Source: Bacilli bacterium (lineage in GTDB: Bacteria > Bacillota_I > Bacilli_A > RF39 > UBA660). Taken from it: DNA of 34,081 nt. The stretch spans positions 1-34,081 of the forward strand of contig CAAHEL010000050.1 in the NCBI GenBank assembly GCA_900772445.1, in the 5' to 3' direction. The position numbers were made by a program, and so were the translations under genes. Under the pieces are notes generated by a model. That model saw nothing but the letters and a program-made list of their open reading frames with translations, was not told the origin of the DNA and searched no databases. This document shows positions 1 through 6,197 of this stretch, piece after piece (the first letter of the stretch is position 1; each line of letters opens with the position of its first letter).

Positions 1-47
1 AATATAATAATAAATACCTATTAAGTGAAATTAAAGAAGATATCAGA
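1..47. repeat. Left copy of 47-bp terminal direct repeat
   Basis: These 47 bases are identical to positions 34035-34081. The open frame that starts at 33773 continues through the repeat and past it to a stop at 69-71. The simplest reading is an assembly overlap of a circular (or circularly permuted) genome, giving a unit of 34,034 bp. A genuine short terminal repeat is less likely because the repeat lies inside a gene. Confidence 0.9.
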
Positions 48-71
48 AAAATATTAAAAGAGGTGGAATAA
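1..71 (+). CDS. 3' end of the small coiled-coil protein that crosses the join
   Basis: This is the C-terminal part of the protein begun at 33773. Joined across the 47-bp overlap it is 110 residues and ends in KILKEVE with a TAA at 69-71. The next gene starts at 72 with no gap, and its ribosome binding site (AGAGGTGG) lies in this tail. I do not recognise the protein family. See the entry at 33773 for the rest. Confidence 0.85.
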   Translation, partial: YNNKYLLSEIKEDIRKILKEVE

Positions 72-422
72 ATGAAATTAGAAGTTAAAGAAAATATGTA
101 TGTGAGAACTAAAGAAGGTTATATTTCTCAATACAAATATTATGATACAGCAAATATGGGAAAATTATTATGTATTCCTTTAAGCAACGGAACTTTTGCA
201 AATATAGAAGATGTAGTTAAAGCCAGTTATAACATAATAGATATATTGGAAAAAGGGGACTATGTTAATGGCTTACCAATTGTGTGTATATATGAAGATA
301 CCGAAACGAATGAAAAATATTTAGATTTATATGGTTGCATTTCGGAATGGGGCGAAGAAGATATCGTTTCAGTTGTAACAGAAGAACAATTTGAATATAT
401 GGGATATAGTGTAGGGAGATAA
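72..422 (+). CDS. Conserved small phage protein of unknown function
   Basis: A 116-residue protein starting right after the preceding stop, with AGAGGTGG 5 to 12 bases upstream. The central stretch IIDILEKGDYVNG and the C-terminal VTEEQFEYMGYSVGR resemble a widespread small protein of Bacillota phages and mobile elements, in which a residue pattern like 'IIDLIE.GDYVNG' is followed by 'TKEQFE...Y.V'. No function is known to me for that family. No membrane segment or metal site is visible. It opens a run of tightly packed or overlapping small genes (72-2843), which suggests one transcript. Confidence 0.8.
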   Translation: MKLEVKENMYVRTKEGYISQYKYYDTANMGKLLCIPLSNGTFANIEDVVKASYNIIDILEKGDYVNGLPIVCIYEDTETNEKYLDLYGCISEWGEEDIVSVVTEEQFEYMGYSVGR

Positions 423-424
423 GT

Positions 425-622
425 ATGAAAATAATAAATAATACAAGTTTAAATTATTCAACTATTGGCTCAATAATAGATAACATAATGTCTAATACTA
501 AAGGAACTACCCATTATGTCGGACAAATAGAGTGGACTATATTAGAAATTAATAGTCATAAAATAAAAATACAAATAAGATATTTAAAAAAATATGTAGA
601 ATGGAGATTTGATGAAAAATGA
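425..622 (+). CDS. Small protein of unknown function
   Basis: A 65-residue basic protein with no recognised family. The start at 425 is preceded by AGGGAGA at a normal distance. Its TGA stop overlaps the next ATG (ATGA), which implies translational coupling. The C-terminal half, with IEWTILEINSHKIKIQIRY, has alternating hydrophobic residues that look like a small beta-sheet. It has no cysteine pairs or membrane segment. Confidence 0.7.
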   Translation: MKIINNTSLNYSTIGSIIDNIMSNTKGTTHYVGQIEWTILEINSHKIKIQIRYLKKYVEWRFDEK

Positions 623-948
623 AAGTAATAGATTTATTAGTAAAAATATCAAAAGGCGAAAAAGTACCAAAAGAAATAAAATGGAGAGGTAATATGTATG
701 AATACTCCCCAATAGCAGCACAATATTATATTAAAGACAAAATTCATAATGTTGATAATTCATTAAGGGCAGCATTATATGATTTTAGTGATTTAAATAA
801 TGAATTAGAAATAATAGAAAAAAATAAGAAAATAGAACATTGTTTGAAAAGTGACAGATTTCTATGTGATAAGGCTGAAATGGAACATTTAAGAACTAAA
901 ATTGATGAACTAATAGATGTAGTTAATAAATTAAAAGGAGAAAAGTAA
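619..948 (+). CDS. Conserved small phage protein of unknown function
   Basis: A 109-residue protein. Its N-terminus (MKVIDLLVKISKGEKVPKEI) matches my memory of a common Bacillota phage family beginning 'MKVIDLLNKIANGE.P..I', which has no assigned function. The middle contains DLNNELEIIE, another hallmark of that family. The C-terminal third is helical and charged (HLRTKIDELIDVVNKLKGEK), probably a coiled coil. It overlaps the previous gene by 4 bases and shares its stop with the next start (TAATG), so it sits inside a coupled operon. Confidence 0.8.
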   Translation: MKVIDLLVKISKGEKVPKEIKWRGNMYEYSPIAAQYYIKDKIHNVDNSLRAALYDFSDLNNELEIIEKNKKIEHCLKSDRFLCDKAEMEHLRTKIDELIDVVNKLKGEK

Positions 949-1364
949 TGAATATAACAAATGAATTAATTGAAAAATTAGTTAAAGAGAATATTGAAAA
1001 AGAAATATCTGAATGTGAAATAGAAGAAATGGCAAGAGATACGATTAGAGAATTGATGGTAAGCAATTTAAAACAAATAACAAAAGAAAAAGTAAATATG
1101 ATTATTGAAGATGAGATAAAAAGAGTATTATCTGGAAGTATAGACACTGATGATGGTTGGGGAGATAAAAAACACTTCGATAGTTTTGAAGATTTCTTTA
1201 AAATAGAATTTAGCAAAAAAATGGAAAACACTTGGGAAATAAAAAGAATCATACAAAGAACAGTAGAAGATAAATTAAACGAACTATTTAAAAAGAAAAC
1301 TAAAGAAGTAACCACCGCAATTCAAGATATGGTATTAAAAGAAATGGTGAAAGAGGAAAAGTAG
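948..1364 (+). CDS. Helical charged protein of unknown function
   Basis: A 138-residue protein rich in Lys and Glu, predicted to be almost entirely helical, with repeating hydrophobic residues at the N-terminus (ELIEKLVKENIEKEI) and C-terminus. A Gly/Asp-rich break (SIDTDDGWGDKKHFDSF, about residues 64-80) separates two helical parts. The start is set by AAAGGAG upstream and the TAATG overlap with the preceding stop. I do not recognise the family. Confidence 0.7.
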   Translation: MNITNELIEKLVKENIEKEISECEIEEMARDTIRELMVSNLKQITKEKVNMIIEDEIKRVLSGSIDTDDGWGDKKHFDSFEDFFKIEFSKKMENTWEIKRIIQRTVEDKLNELFKKKTKEVTTAIQDMVLKEMVKEEK

Positions 1365-1365
1365 T

Positions 1366-1653
1366 ATGGAATTATGGATAAGAAGTCAAGATAAAAAAGA
1401 TTTAATTAAAGTTAATTCTTTATGGATAATGGATAATCAAATCTGAATGGAGGTTCCTTTTTATGAAAATCATAAGAAGTTAGGATTAACCCTATCAGGA
1501 CATAATCATAAGTTGGCGGAATATGAAACAGAAGAAAGAGCATTAGAAGTATTAACTGAAATACAAAATATGCTATATGCAGGATTAAAAGCAACTGATA
1601 ATAATCAATTAGCAGGTACAACGAGTATTGTATATCAAATGCCAGAAAATTAG
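1366..1653 (+). pseudogene. Conserved small phage protein interrupted by an in-frame TGA
   Basis: From ATG 1366 the frame encodes MELWIRSQDKKDLIKVNSLW and on to codon 26, then hits TGA at 1444-1446, and continues without frame change from ATG 1447 to the stop at 1651-1653. The N-terminal MELWIRSQDK and the later ETEERALEVLTEIQ followed by IVYQMPEN are, from memory, the two conserved ends of one small phage protein found in many Bacillota phages. So this looks like one gene of about 95 codons with a stop inside it. No ribosome binding site precedes 1447, though TGA-ATG would allow re-initiation. Nonsense mutation, sequencing variant, read-through and re-initiation cannot be separated here. Confidence 0.65.
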
Positions 1654-1665
1654 GAGGAAAAACTT

Positions 1666-1953
1666 ATGCTTAAACCAATAGATGATGAAAGAAAAGAATT
1701 AGAATATATAAAAAGTGAAAGGAAGAAAAAGATAATGGACAAAGATGAATTATTATTACAAATAGGTATTGAAGTGGGAAAAATAAAAAATAAGTTTGAT
1801 GAATTGCAAAATGAAAATAAACAATCGAAAGACAATTGGAATAAGTTAAAAGAATATATAAAATCCGAATGGACTTGTTTTGATAATGAAAGCGTTGAGT
1901 TTGAAGTCTCACAAGATATTCTAGATAAGATGCAAAAATTAGAGGAAAAATAA
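1666..1953 (+). CDS. Coiled-coil small protein of unknown function
   Basis: A 95-residue protein with a strong AGGAGG site at about 1652-1657. It is rich in Lys/Glu/Asp, with a long helical stretch from about residue 8 to 65. A Trp/Cys-containing segment (SEWTCFDNESVEF, near residues 69-81) precedes a final helix. I do not recognise a family. Its TAA shares the A of the next ATG (TAATG), so it is coupled to the 48-residue gene that follows. Confidence 0.65.
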   Translation: MLKPIDDERKELEYIKSERKKKIMDKDELLLQIGIEVGKIKNKFDELQNENKQSKDNWNKLKEYIKSEWTCFDNESVEFEVSQDILDKMQKLEEK

Positions 1954-2099
1954 TGGAACCGCATAGAAGAAGAGAACTATTAAAGATAAGAAAGTCTTTT
2001 CTAGAAAGATATAAATTAGCAAAGCAATTTGGAGATAGTTTTTATACTAAGTATTTCGCTAAACAGATAAGAGATATAGATGAGGAATTAAAATCTTAA
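1953..2099 (+). CDS. 48-residue basic protein of unknown function
   Basis: A short open frame that fills the gap exactly: its ATG overlaps the preceding stop and its TAA overlaps the ATG of the sigma-factor gene (TTAATGA). The product begins MEPHRRRELLKIRKSFLERY and ends RDIDEELKS. It is strongly basic and helical. The overlaps on both sides are the best evidence that it is translated. Function unknown. Confidence 0.6.
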   Translation: MEPHRRRELLKIRKSFLERYKLAKQFGDSFYTKYFAKQIRDIDEELKS

Positions 2100-2665
2100 T
2101 GAAAGAAAAATTAATATTAGATAATATAAATTTAATATATATGGTATTGAAAAGATATAATTTATATAATCAAATTGATGAATATTATGATATAGGAATG
2201 ATAGGATTAGTTAAAGGTGCTAATACTTTCAGTGAAGATAAAGGTTATAAAGTATCAACATATTTAACTTCTTGCATAACTCATGAAATACTCGCTTGTA
2301 GAAGAAAACAATTTATGCAAAAAAGAGGTAGTGGAGTACAAGATGTATCGATTTACACTCAAATAAATAATAATGGCAAGGAATTATATTTATTAGATGT
2401 TATTCCATCAAAAGAAAATATAGAAGATAATATTATAAAAAAAGAAAAAATAGAATTAATTTATAAAAAAATATTAGAATTAAATGAAAGAGATAAATTA
2501 ATAATATGTTCTACTTATGGTCTATTAGGCTATAAAGAATTAACTCAAAATCAGATAGCAGAAAATACAAATATAACACAAGGTCATGTAAGTAGAATAA
2601 TAAAAAAGTTTATAAAAGAATGTAAAGAAACATATAATGGAGGTAATAAAAATGAGCCAAAATAG
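2099..2665 (+). CDS. Sigma-70-family RNA polymerase sigma factor
   Basis: A 188-residue protein with the two-domain layout of a small sigma factor. Region 2 spans about residues 6-66: INLIYMVLKRYN, then YYDIGMIGLVKGANTF (core-binding, compare 'DLxQEGxxGLxxAxxxF') and GYKVSTYLTSCITHEI (the -10 recognition helix). Region 4 spans about residues 127-180: LNERDKLIICSTYGLLGYKE followed by the helix-turn-helix QNQIAENTNITQGHVSRIIKK. By family it should bind host core polymerase and redirect it, most likely to phage late promoters. The start overlaps the preceding stop, and its 3' end overlaps the ribosome binding site of the next gene. It could instead act on accessory genes only. Confidence 0.9.
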   Translation: MKEKLILDNINLIYMVLKRYNLYNQIDEYYDIGMIGLVKGANTFSEDKGYKVSTYLTSCITHEILACRRKQFMQKRGSGVQDVSIYTQINNNGKELYLLDVIPSKENIEDNIIKKEKIELIYKKILELNERDKLIICSTYGLLGYKELTQNQIAENTNITQGHVSRIIKKFIKECKETYNGGNKNEPK

Positions 2666-2843
2666 TGAAAGAAAAATATTAAGAGAAAAAGAAAAAGATA
2701 AATTAAAAGAAATACGCAATACATACAATAGAAAACCAAAAGAAATATGCCCTAAGTGTCATAAAAAAAGTTTATTTATGACTAACAGTAAAAATGAAGT
2801 ATATTGTATAAGATGTAATAATTTAGTTGCAATAAAGAAATAA
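2652..2843 (+). CDS. Zinc-ribbon small protein
   Basis: A 63-residue protein. I place the start at ATG 2652 because GGAGGT lies just upstream (2639-2644). An in-frame ATG at 2637 lacks a site. The N-terminal 30 residues are a charged helix. Residues 34 to 57 hold CPKCH...CIRC, a four-cysteine zinc ribbon. It starts inside the sigma gene's 3' end, so the two are probably co-translated. A role with the sigma factor is possible but not shown by sequence. A promoter for the next operon overlaps its 3' end. Confidence 0.75.
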   Translation: MSQNSERKILREKEKDKLKEIRNTYNRKPKEICPKCHKKSLFMTNSKNEVYCIRCNNLVAIKK

Positions 2844-2855
2844 TTATGCTATAAT
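2827..2855 (+). promoter_or_regulatory. Promoter with extended -10 for the tail-chaperone/terminase operon
   Basis: TTGCAA (2827-2832), a 17-base spacer, then TATAAT (2850-2855) preceded by TGC, an extended -10. The 18 bases AAATAATTATGCTATAAT are shared exactly with the promoter at 9511-9539. Transcription would begin near 2862, leaving a leader of about 170 nt before the gene at 3036. Confidence 0.8.
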
Positions 2856-2871
2856 AGGAAGTGGAAAAGTA

Positions 2872-2952
2872 GGAGAACAAGCAAAAACTAAAAATATTAT
2901 TTTCTTATAGACATTATTCATTCCTTTCAGAGATATAAAATGTTTGTTCTCC
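2872..2952 (+). promoter_or_regulatory. Long-range hairpin in the 5' leader of the tail-chaperone gene
   Basis: GGAGAACAAGCA (2872-2883) can pair with TGTTTGTTCTCC (2941-2952), giving 12 base pairs including one G-U and enclosing a 57-nt loop. The arm begins about 10 nt after the predicted transcript start. There is no U-run directly after it, so it does not look like a terminator. The rest of the leader to 3035 holds no open frame of note. Confidence 0.5.
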
Positions 2953-3035
2953 AATAAAATATTCTTTTATGAAATTATGGGTTTGCCTTTAGTGAGTTTG
3001 ATAATTTCTAACTTTTTTAGAATTGGAGGATAAAA

Positions 3036-3509
3036 ATGAAATATGAATTTATTAAAATTGATTTAGATACTTATAAATTGGTTTATACCAATAAAGATAA
3101 AAAAGAAGTATCTATAGAATTCAAAAGAACAAATGAAATGGCAAAAAATTTACAAGGAATAACTGCCAAAGCAAGAATTAAAATGTTTCAACAATTAAGT
3201 TCGATGGGCTTAACTAAAGATGATTTAATCATAAAAAGAGAAGATGGGAAAGGCCATACTACCTATGATGAAACAAATTATCAAGAATTTGAAAAAGGTT
3301 TTATTGAGGAAGAAAGCATTATGGTAACAAATGATATAATTGAAAAATGCTTTAAAATAAACATAAAAGAACTATTTGAAGATATGGGGCTTAACTTTGA
3401 AAAAGCAGAAAGCCAAGATATTAAGCAAGTAGAAATGTTTACTCAAAAATTCGCTACTATAATCAAAGGTGAAGAAGATAATTCTCCCAGTGGAGAAAAT
3501 AAAGAATAA
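3036..3509 (+). CDS. Putative tail assembly chaperone, short (G-like) product
   Basis: A 157-residue protein with a TTGGAGG site before ATG 3036. The C-terminal part (IIEKCFKINIKELFEDMGLN, then FTQKFATIIKG) resembles the end of G-type tail assembly chaperones of Gram-positive siphoviruses. The next frame overlaps its 3' end and has no good start of its own, as in G/GT pairs where a minority of ribosomes shift frame. Such proteins coat the tape measure during tail assembly and are normally encoded just before it. Here the gene lies more than 12 kb upstream, behind its own promoter. The family call rests on layout and weak similarity, so it is moderate. Confidence 0.55.
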   Translation: MKYEFIKIDLDTYKLVYTNKDKKEVSIEFKRTNEMAKNLQGITAKARIKMFQQLSSMGLTKDDLIIKREDGKGHTTYDETNYQEFEKGFIEEESIMVTNDIIEKCFKINIKELFEDMGLNFEKAESQDIKQVEMFTQKFATIIKGEEDNSPSGENKE

Positions 3510-3885
3510 TTATAATAATAAGAACACAAACAAAACAATATTTTGCTTTGCTTACCAAGAAGATTTAGACCAAGCATATGCCTTTTATTGCAGTAGATAT
3601 GAAAATATTTCGTATGAAGAATTTATGCAATTAGGTTTATTTGAATTTAAAAAGAAATTAGAAAGTATACCTAAAGGCGAGCCTTTATATGATATTATAA
3701 AATCAAGAACAATAAATGTAGCAAGTATAAAAGATAAAGAAGAGCGAAAATATTGGAGAGAATTAAAAAGAATTAATCAAATACCTCAAATATTTATACC
3801 TACAAAGGAAATATTTGACAATTTAAAAGGTAGATTAAAAGAAACTAAACAATTAGGAGGAAATAATGGAAAGAGATTTAATTAA
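3469..3885 (+). CDS. T domain of tail chaperone, likely made only as a frameshift fusion
   Basis: This frame is +1 relative to the gene at 3036. Its only early start is a GTG at 3469 with no properly spaced ribosome binding site. The conserved part begins near FCFAYQEDLDQAYAFYCSRY and contains ISYEEFMQLGLFEFKKKL and IIKSRTIN followed by KDKEERKYWREL. From memory this resembles the Gp15-type proteins encoded next to tape measure genes (compare 'WWxFxxLxxxL...IxxIRxxxIxKxKDKE'). If the shift happens on CCC at 3486-3488, the fusion is 151+131 = 282 residues. The frame ends inside the next gene. Confidence 0.55.
   Translation: MKKIILPVEKIKNNYNNKNTNKTIFCFAYQEDLDQAYAFYCSRYENISYEEFMQLGLFEFKKKLESIPKGEPLYDIIKSRTINVASIKDKEERKYWRELKRINQIPQIFIPTKEIFDNLKGRLKETKQLGGNNGKRFN
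3483..3491 (+). promoter_or_regulatory. Candidate +1 programmed frameshift site (TCT CCC AGT)
   Basis: In the zero frame the ribosome reads TCT CCC AGT. A peptidyl-tRNA-Pro sitting on CCC could slip forward to CCA (3487-3489), the better match for a UGG anticodon, and then continue GTG GAG AAA in the downstream frame. CCC is visibly rare in this genome. The site is 6 codons before the zero-frame stop. Confidence 0.45.
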
Positions 3886-4279
3886 ATTTAATGAAAACAT
3901 CACAAAAATAACAAAAGGAATAGCAAAGTATGAAGATAATAAAGGGAATTATATGCTAATACCTACAGGCCAATTATTATGCAATGTAGAGTATATGGAA
4001 CTAGATGATATTAGTTATAAAAAAGCATTGTTTGAAAAGATAATTGATAAAAATGTTGTTTATAATAAAATTAAAGTAACAAAAGCAGTAGATAAATATA
4101 CTAAAACTAAAAATGAAAAAGATAAAGGCACTATCATAGATGCTGAAGTAGAAGTATCACAAGTATGGGTAGTTAAAAATGGTTTAGGTTTAACAAAAGC
4201 ATATAATAGAAAAGAAAAAGCCTTATCTTATGTAGAAGAAATCAATAATAAATATTTAGAAATGGCAGAGGTAAAATAA
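3866..4279 (+). CDS. Protein of unknown function in the pre-terminase operon
   Basis: A 137-residue protein with TAGGAGG correctly spaced before ATG 3866, overlapping the end of the preceding frame by 20 bases. The N-terminal half alternates hydrophobic residues (YMLIPTGQLLCNVEYMEL), and the C-terminus (YNRKEKALSYVEEINNKYLE) is a helix typical of small phage accessory proteins. I do not recognise the family. No catalytic or metal motif is visible. The stop overlaps the next start (TAATG). Confidence 0.7.
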   Translation: MERDLIKFNENITKITKGIAKYEDNKGNYMLIPTGQLLCNVEYMELDDISYKKALFEKIIDKNVVYNKIKVTKAVDKYTKTKNEKDKGTIIDAEVEVSQVWVVKNGLGLTKAYNRKEKALSYVEEINNKYLEMAEVK

Positions 4280-4482
4280 TGAGAGAAAAAGCAAATGAAC
4301 TAATGAATGCCATTTATAAGGAAGAAACTCAAGAAAAAATCAACAACACGAGAAATGCTTTTACCGACATTGCAACTTATATACTTGAAAATTTGAAAGA
4401 TAGCAGAGAAAAAAGTTTAGCAATGACAAAAATAGAAGAAGCCTGTATGTGGGCAATAAAAGGCATCACTAGAGAAAAATAG
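4279..4482 (+). CDS. Acb2/Tad1-like cyclic-nucleotide sponge (putative anti-CBASS/anti-Thoeris)
   Basis: A 67-residue all-helical protein. The stretch NNTRNAFTDIATYILENL (about 22-39), then DSREKSLAMTKIEEACMWAI (about 41-60) and ITREK, follows the pattern I recall for Acb2/Tad1-type helical-hairpin proteins: R..F..LA..I....P.SRE.SLALTKLEEA.MWA..AI.R. Members bind cyclic oligonucleotide signals of CBASS, and some bind Thoeris signals, and so block abortive infection. ATG 4279 overlaps the previous stop and has AGAGGT upstream. Which ligand it binds, if any, cannot be read from the sequence. It sits in the operon just before the terminase genes. Confidence 0.72.
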   Translation: MREKANELMNAIYKEETQEKINNTRNAFTDIATYILENLKDSREKSLAMTKIEEACMWAIKGITREK

Positions 4483-4527
4483 GTATAATTATGAAAGATT
4501 AAAAGATATAATAAAGTAGGTGATACT

Positions 4528-4893
4528 ATGGCTAAAGAAGATAACTTAATACCAGGTGGATACAAGTTAACAATTGAAGAAGCCTCGAAAGGTGGAAAGA
4601 GGAGCGGAGAAGTAAGAAGACTTAAAAAAACCTTTAAATTGGCTTTAATGGAGGTTCTAGAAACAGAGGTAAAAGATGCTAATGGGAAGCCAACCGGAGA
4701 AACTTATCAAGACTTAGTTAATAAGGGGTTGCTTCATGGGGCAATGGCAGGTAATGCTTCCAATTATAAAACTATCCTTGAAACGATAGGAGAATTAGAG
4801 CCAGAAAAAACTGAGGTATCAGTTCCAACAATAAAATTAGAAATAGTAGATAATAGTAATTTGGAGAGTGTATTATATGATAATAAAGAATAA
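4528..4893 (+). CDS. KGG-motif protein, candidate small terminase subunit
   Basis: A 121-residue protein with AGGTGAT upstream. Residues about 17-32 hold EEASKGGKRSGEVRRLKKTF, a KGG-type basic DNA-binding start seen in small phage proteins encoded beside terminases. The remainder (LMEVLETEV, YQDLVNKGLLHGAMAGNASNYKTI, ETIGELEPEK) matches a family that in many Bacillota phages precedes the large terminase and is suspected to be the small subunit (DNA recognition for packaging). A large structured RNA and three small genes separate it from the large subunit here. A plain DNA-binding protein is the alternative. Confidence 0.6.
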   Translation: MAKEDNLIPGGYKLTIEEASKGGKRSGEVRRLKKTFKLALMEVLETEVKDANGKPTGETYQDLVNKGLLHGAMAGNASNYKTILETIGELEPEKTEVSVPTIKLEIVDNSNLESVLYDNKE

Positions 4894-5218
4894 ATACCAT
4901 AACACTAAAGTTATCTATAATGGAATAAAGTTTGATAGTAAAAAAGAAATGCAGAGATATAAAGACCTTGAATTATTAGAGAGTACTGATTATATCTGTA
5001 ATCTAGAACTGCAAAAAAAATTCTTACTTCAAGAGGGATACACAAATGCTAAAGGTAAAAAGATAAGACCTATTTACTACATAGCAAACTTTTACTATTA
5101 CGATTATATTGATAATAAATGGGTAGTAGAAGATACCAAAGGAGTTAGAACAGAAGTTTATAAATTAAAGAAAAAATTATTTGAATATAAATATAATTTA
5201 ACAATAGATGAATTATAA
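4877..5218 (+). CDS. DUF1064 family protein, PD-(D/E)XK nuclease-like
   Basis: A 113-residue protein. I choose ATG 4877, which has GGAG at 4863-4866. A GTG at 4868 lies too close to that site. The sequence follows the DUF1064 pattern: NTKVIYNGIKFDSKKEMQRY, a ligand-like LQKKFLLQ, then PIYYIANFYYYD, KWVVEDTKGVRTEVYKLKKKLF. The D in the A-N-F-x-Y-Y-D strand and E-D-T-K match the expected D...(E/D)xK nuclease core. Members are found in many phages and are thought to be small nucleases, perhaps junction-resolving. It overlaps the KGG gene by 17 bases. Confidence 0.8.
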   Translation: MIIKNKYHNTKVIYNGIKFDSKKEMQRYKDLELLESTDYICNLELQKKFLLQEGYTNAKGKKIRPIYYIANFYYYDYIDNKWVVEDTKGVRTEVYKLKKKLFEYKYNLTIDEL

Positions 5219-5945
5219 AAGGTTGGGAGATATACAAACCGCGAATGAGTATATCAAGTATTAATGCGAGAGGTAGGGCAAGTAATACAAATTTTGTGAA
5301 TACTACTCTTATAGGTAGTATACTGATGATATATGCCCGCTAATTTAATTAGGAGGACTTAATCGCTTATAAACGACTAGTTATATCATCAGTATAGTAC
5401 TTATAAGTATAAAAGACTTAAAGAACCGATGCCTGACTATAGTTTAGGGTGTCAGTAAACATTTATAAGTACTATCATATCCTAATTTTATTAAAGTGCT
5501 ATCTATTTTATAGGTAGCATAGAGCAGATAGAAATAATGGAGCAAATGGTTATAGAAAGTATCGCTGATGCTGGAGTACTTCTATGGAAATAGACGAACT
5601 GACGAGTTTGTTAAAGCCTTATCTGTTCTATGGTGCTTATAAAAAATATATAAAAGACTGTATCGAGTTTAACATATTAATTTATGGTTTAAAAAGCCTC
5701 GGAAGAAGTTGCTGACTGAAAAAACTAAAACGCAAGGTTTGGTTGGCCTTTATATTGATTATAAGCACTACTAAACCAAACCCCTTTATAAGTACTGCTA
5801 TTAAGCAGTACACTGATAATATGTAAGTGTAGGTTAGGTTCGCCAATGTGGCACTATATTTCTAACAGGCTAACTACTTTAGAAAACTAGACATATTATT
5901 AGTGTAGTGTTTAATAACACTGGAAAGAAAAAGGAGGTGTCAGAA
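5219..5945 (+). ncRNA. Large ornate structured RNA candidate, about 700 nt
   Basis: No frame of useful length exists here. The region instead is packed with long complementary arms: 5319-5333 with 5382-5396 (15 perfect pairs); 5397-5406 with 5463-5472 (10 perfect pairs, directly abutting the first); hairpin 5497-5505/5511-5519 (9 pairs); 5520-5530 with 5620-5630 (11 pairs, directly abutting the hairpin); 5633-5642 with 5759-5768 (10 perfect pairs); 5736-5744 with 5774-5782 (9 perfect pairs), which crosses the previous helix as a pseudoknot; hairpin 5792-5799/5804-5811 with an ATTA loop; and hairpin AGTGTT/AACACT near 5907-5922. Helices that abut end to end, and one pseudoknot, are typical of a compact folded RNA. 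Size, phage setting and host type resemble the ROOL and GOLLD classes, but I cannot assign it to either. No clear dedicated promoter or terminator is seen, so it is probably processed from or read within the operon transcript. Confidence 0.8.
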
Positions 5946-6188
5946 ATGGCAAAAAAAAGTAACGATGGAAAGAAAAAGGTTGATGTTATCAGTTTAGATA
6001 ACAAGCCAGTTAATCCAGAAGTACAAAAAGAAAAAGTAGAAGTACCTACAAAGTTCGTTAAAGTTGGTTCTACTACTCCAAAAACAGTAGAAAGTAAAAT
6101 CAAGTTAAATAATGGAAGAGTATATAAAAACTTAGGCAATGGCTATGGTATGTATTCTGATAATGGACAAGTATTTAGACTTAAATAG
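5946..6188 (+). CDS. Small basic protein of unknown function
   Basis: An 80-residue protein. The start is ATG 5946 because AGGAGGTG lies at 5931-5938; an upstream GTG at 5907 falls in the structured RNA region. The N-terminal 45 residues are Lys/Val/Glu-rich and probably disordered (KKSNDGKKKVDVISLDNKP). The C-terminus (LNNGRVYKNLGNGYGMYSDNG) looks like a small beta-rich unit. Its place between the big RNA and the terminase is the only clue to function. Confidence 0.65.
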   Translation: MAKKSNDGKKKVDVISLDNKPVNPEVQKEKVEVPTKFVKVGSTTPKTVESKIKLNNGRVYKNLGNGYGMYSDNGQVFRLK

Positions 6189-6197
6189 GAGGTAAAT

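Noticed and set aside
1..47. Cohesive-end or direct terminal repeat packaging site
   Set aside because: The repeat lies inside a gene that reads through the join, which is better explained by assembly overlap of a circular map.
923..1315. Reverse-strand 130-codon frame
   Set aside because: Antisense shadow of the gene at 948; all other genes run on the + strand and there is no promoter or ribosome binding site for it.
1444..1446. Selenocysteine codon or TGA=Trp code
   Set aside because: No SECIS-like hairpin at the right distance, the gene is not a redox protein, TGG is used for Trp everywhere, and several genes end in TGA overlapping the next start.
4484..4527. Promoter with TATAAT before the KGG gene
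   Set aside because: Two TATAAT-like boxes exist but neither has a -35 box at a reasonable distance; AT-rich sequence gives such matches by chance.
5830..5870. tRNA gene near GGTTCGCCAATGTGGC
   Set aside because: GGTTCG hints at a T-arm, but no acceptor stem, anticodon arm or CCA-compatible end can be built around it.
5219..5945. Group I or group II intron in the gene-free region
   Set aside because: No intron core sequences (group I P/Q/R/S or group II domain V) and no split gene around it; the flanking genes are complete.
5879..6139. Reverse-strand frame of 86 codons across the RNA/basic-protein boundary
   Set aside because: It mirrors the Lys-rich gene at 5946, has no ribosome binding site and is Phe/Leu-rich as antisense shadows in AT-rich DNA are.
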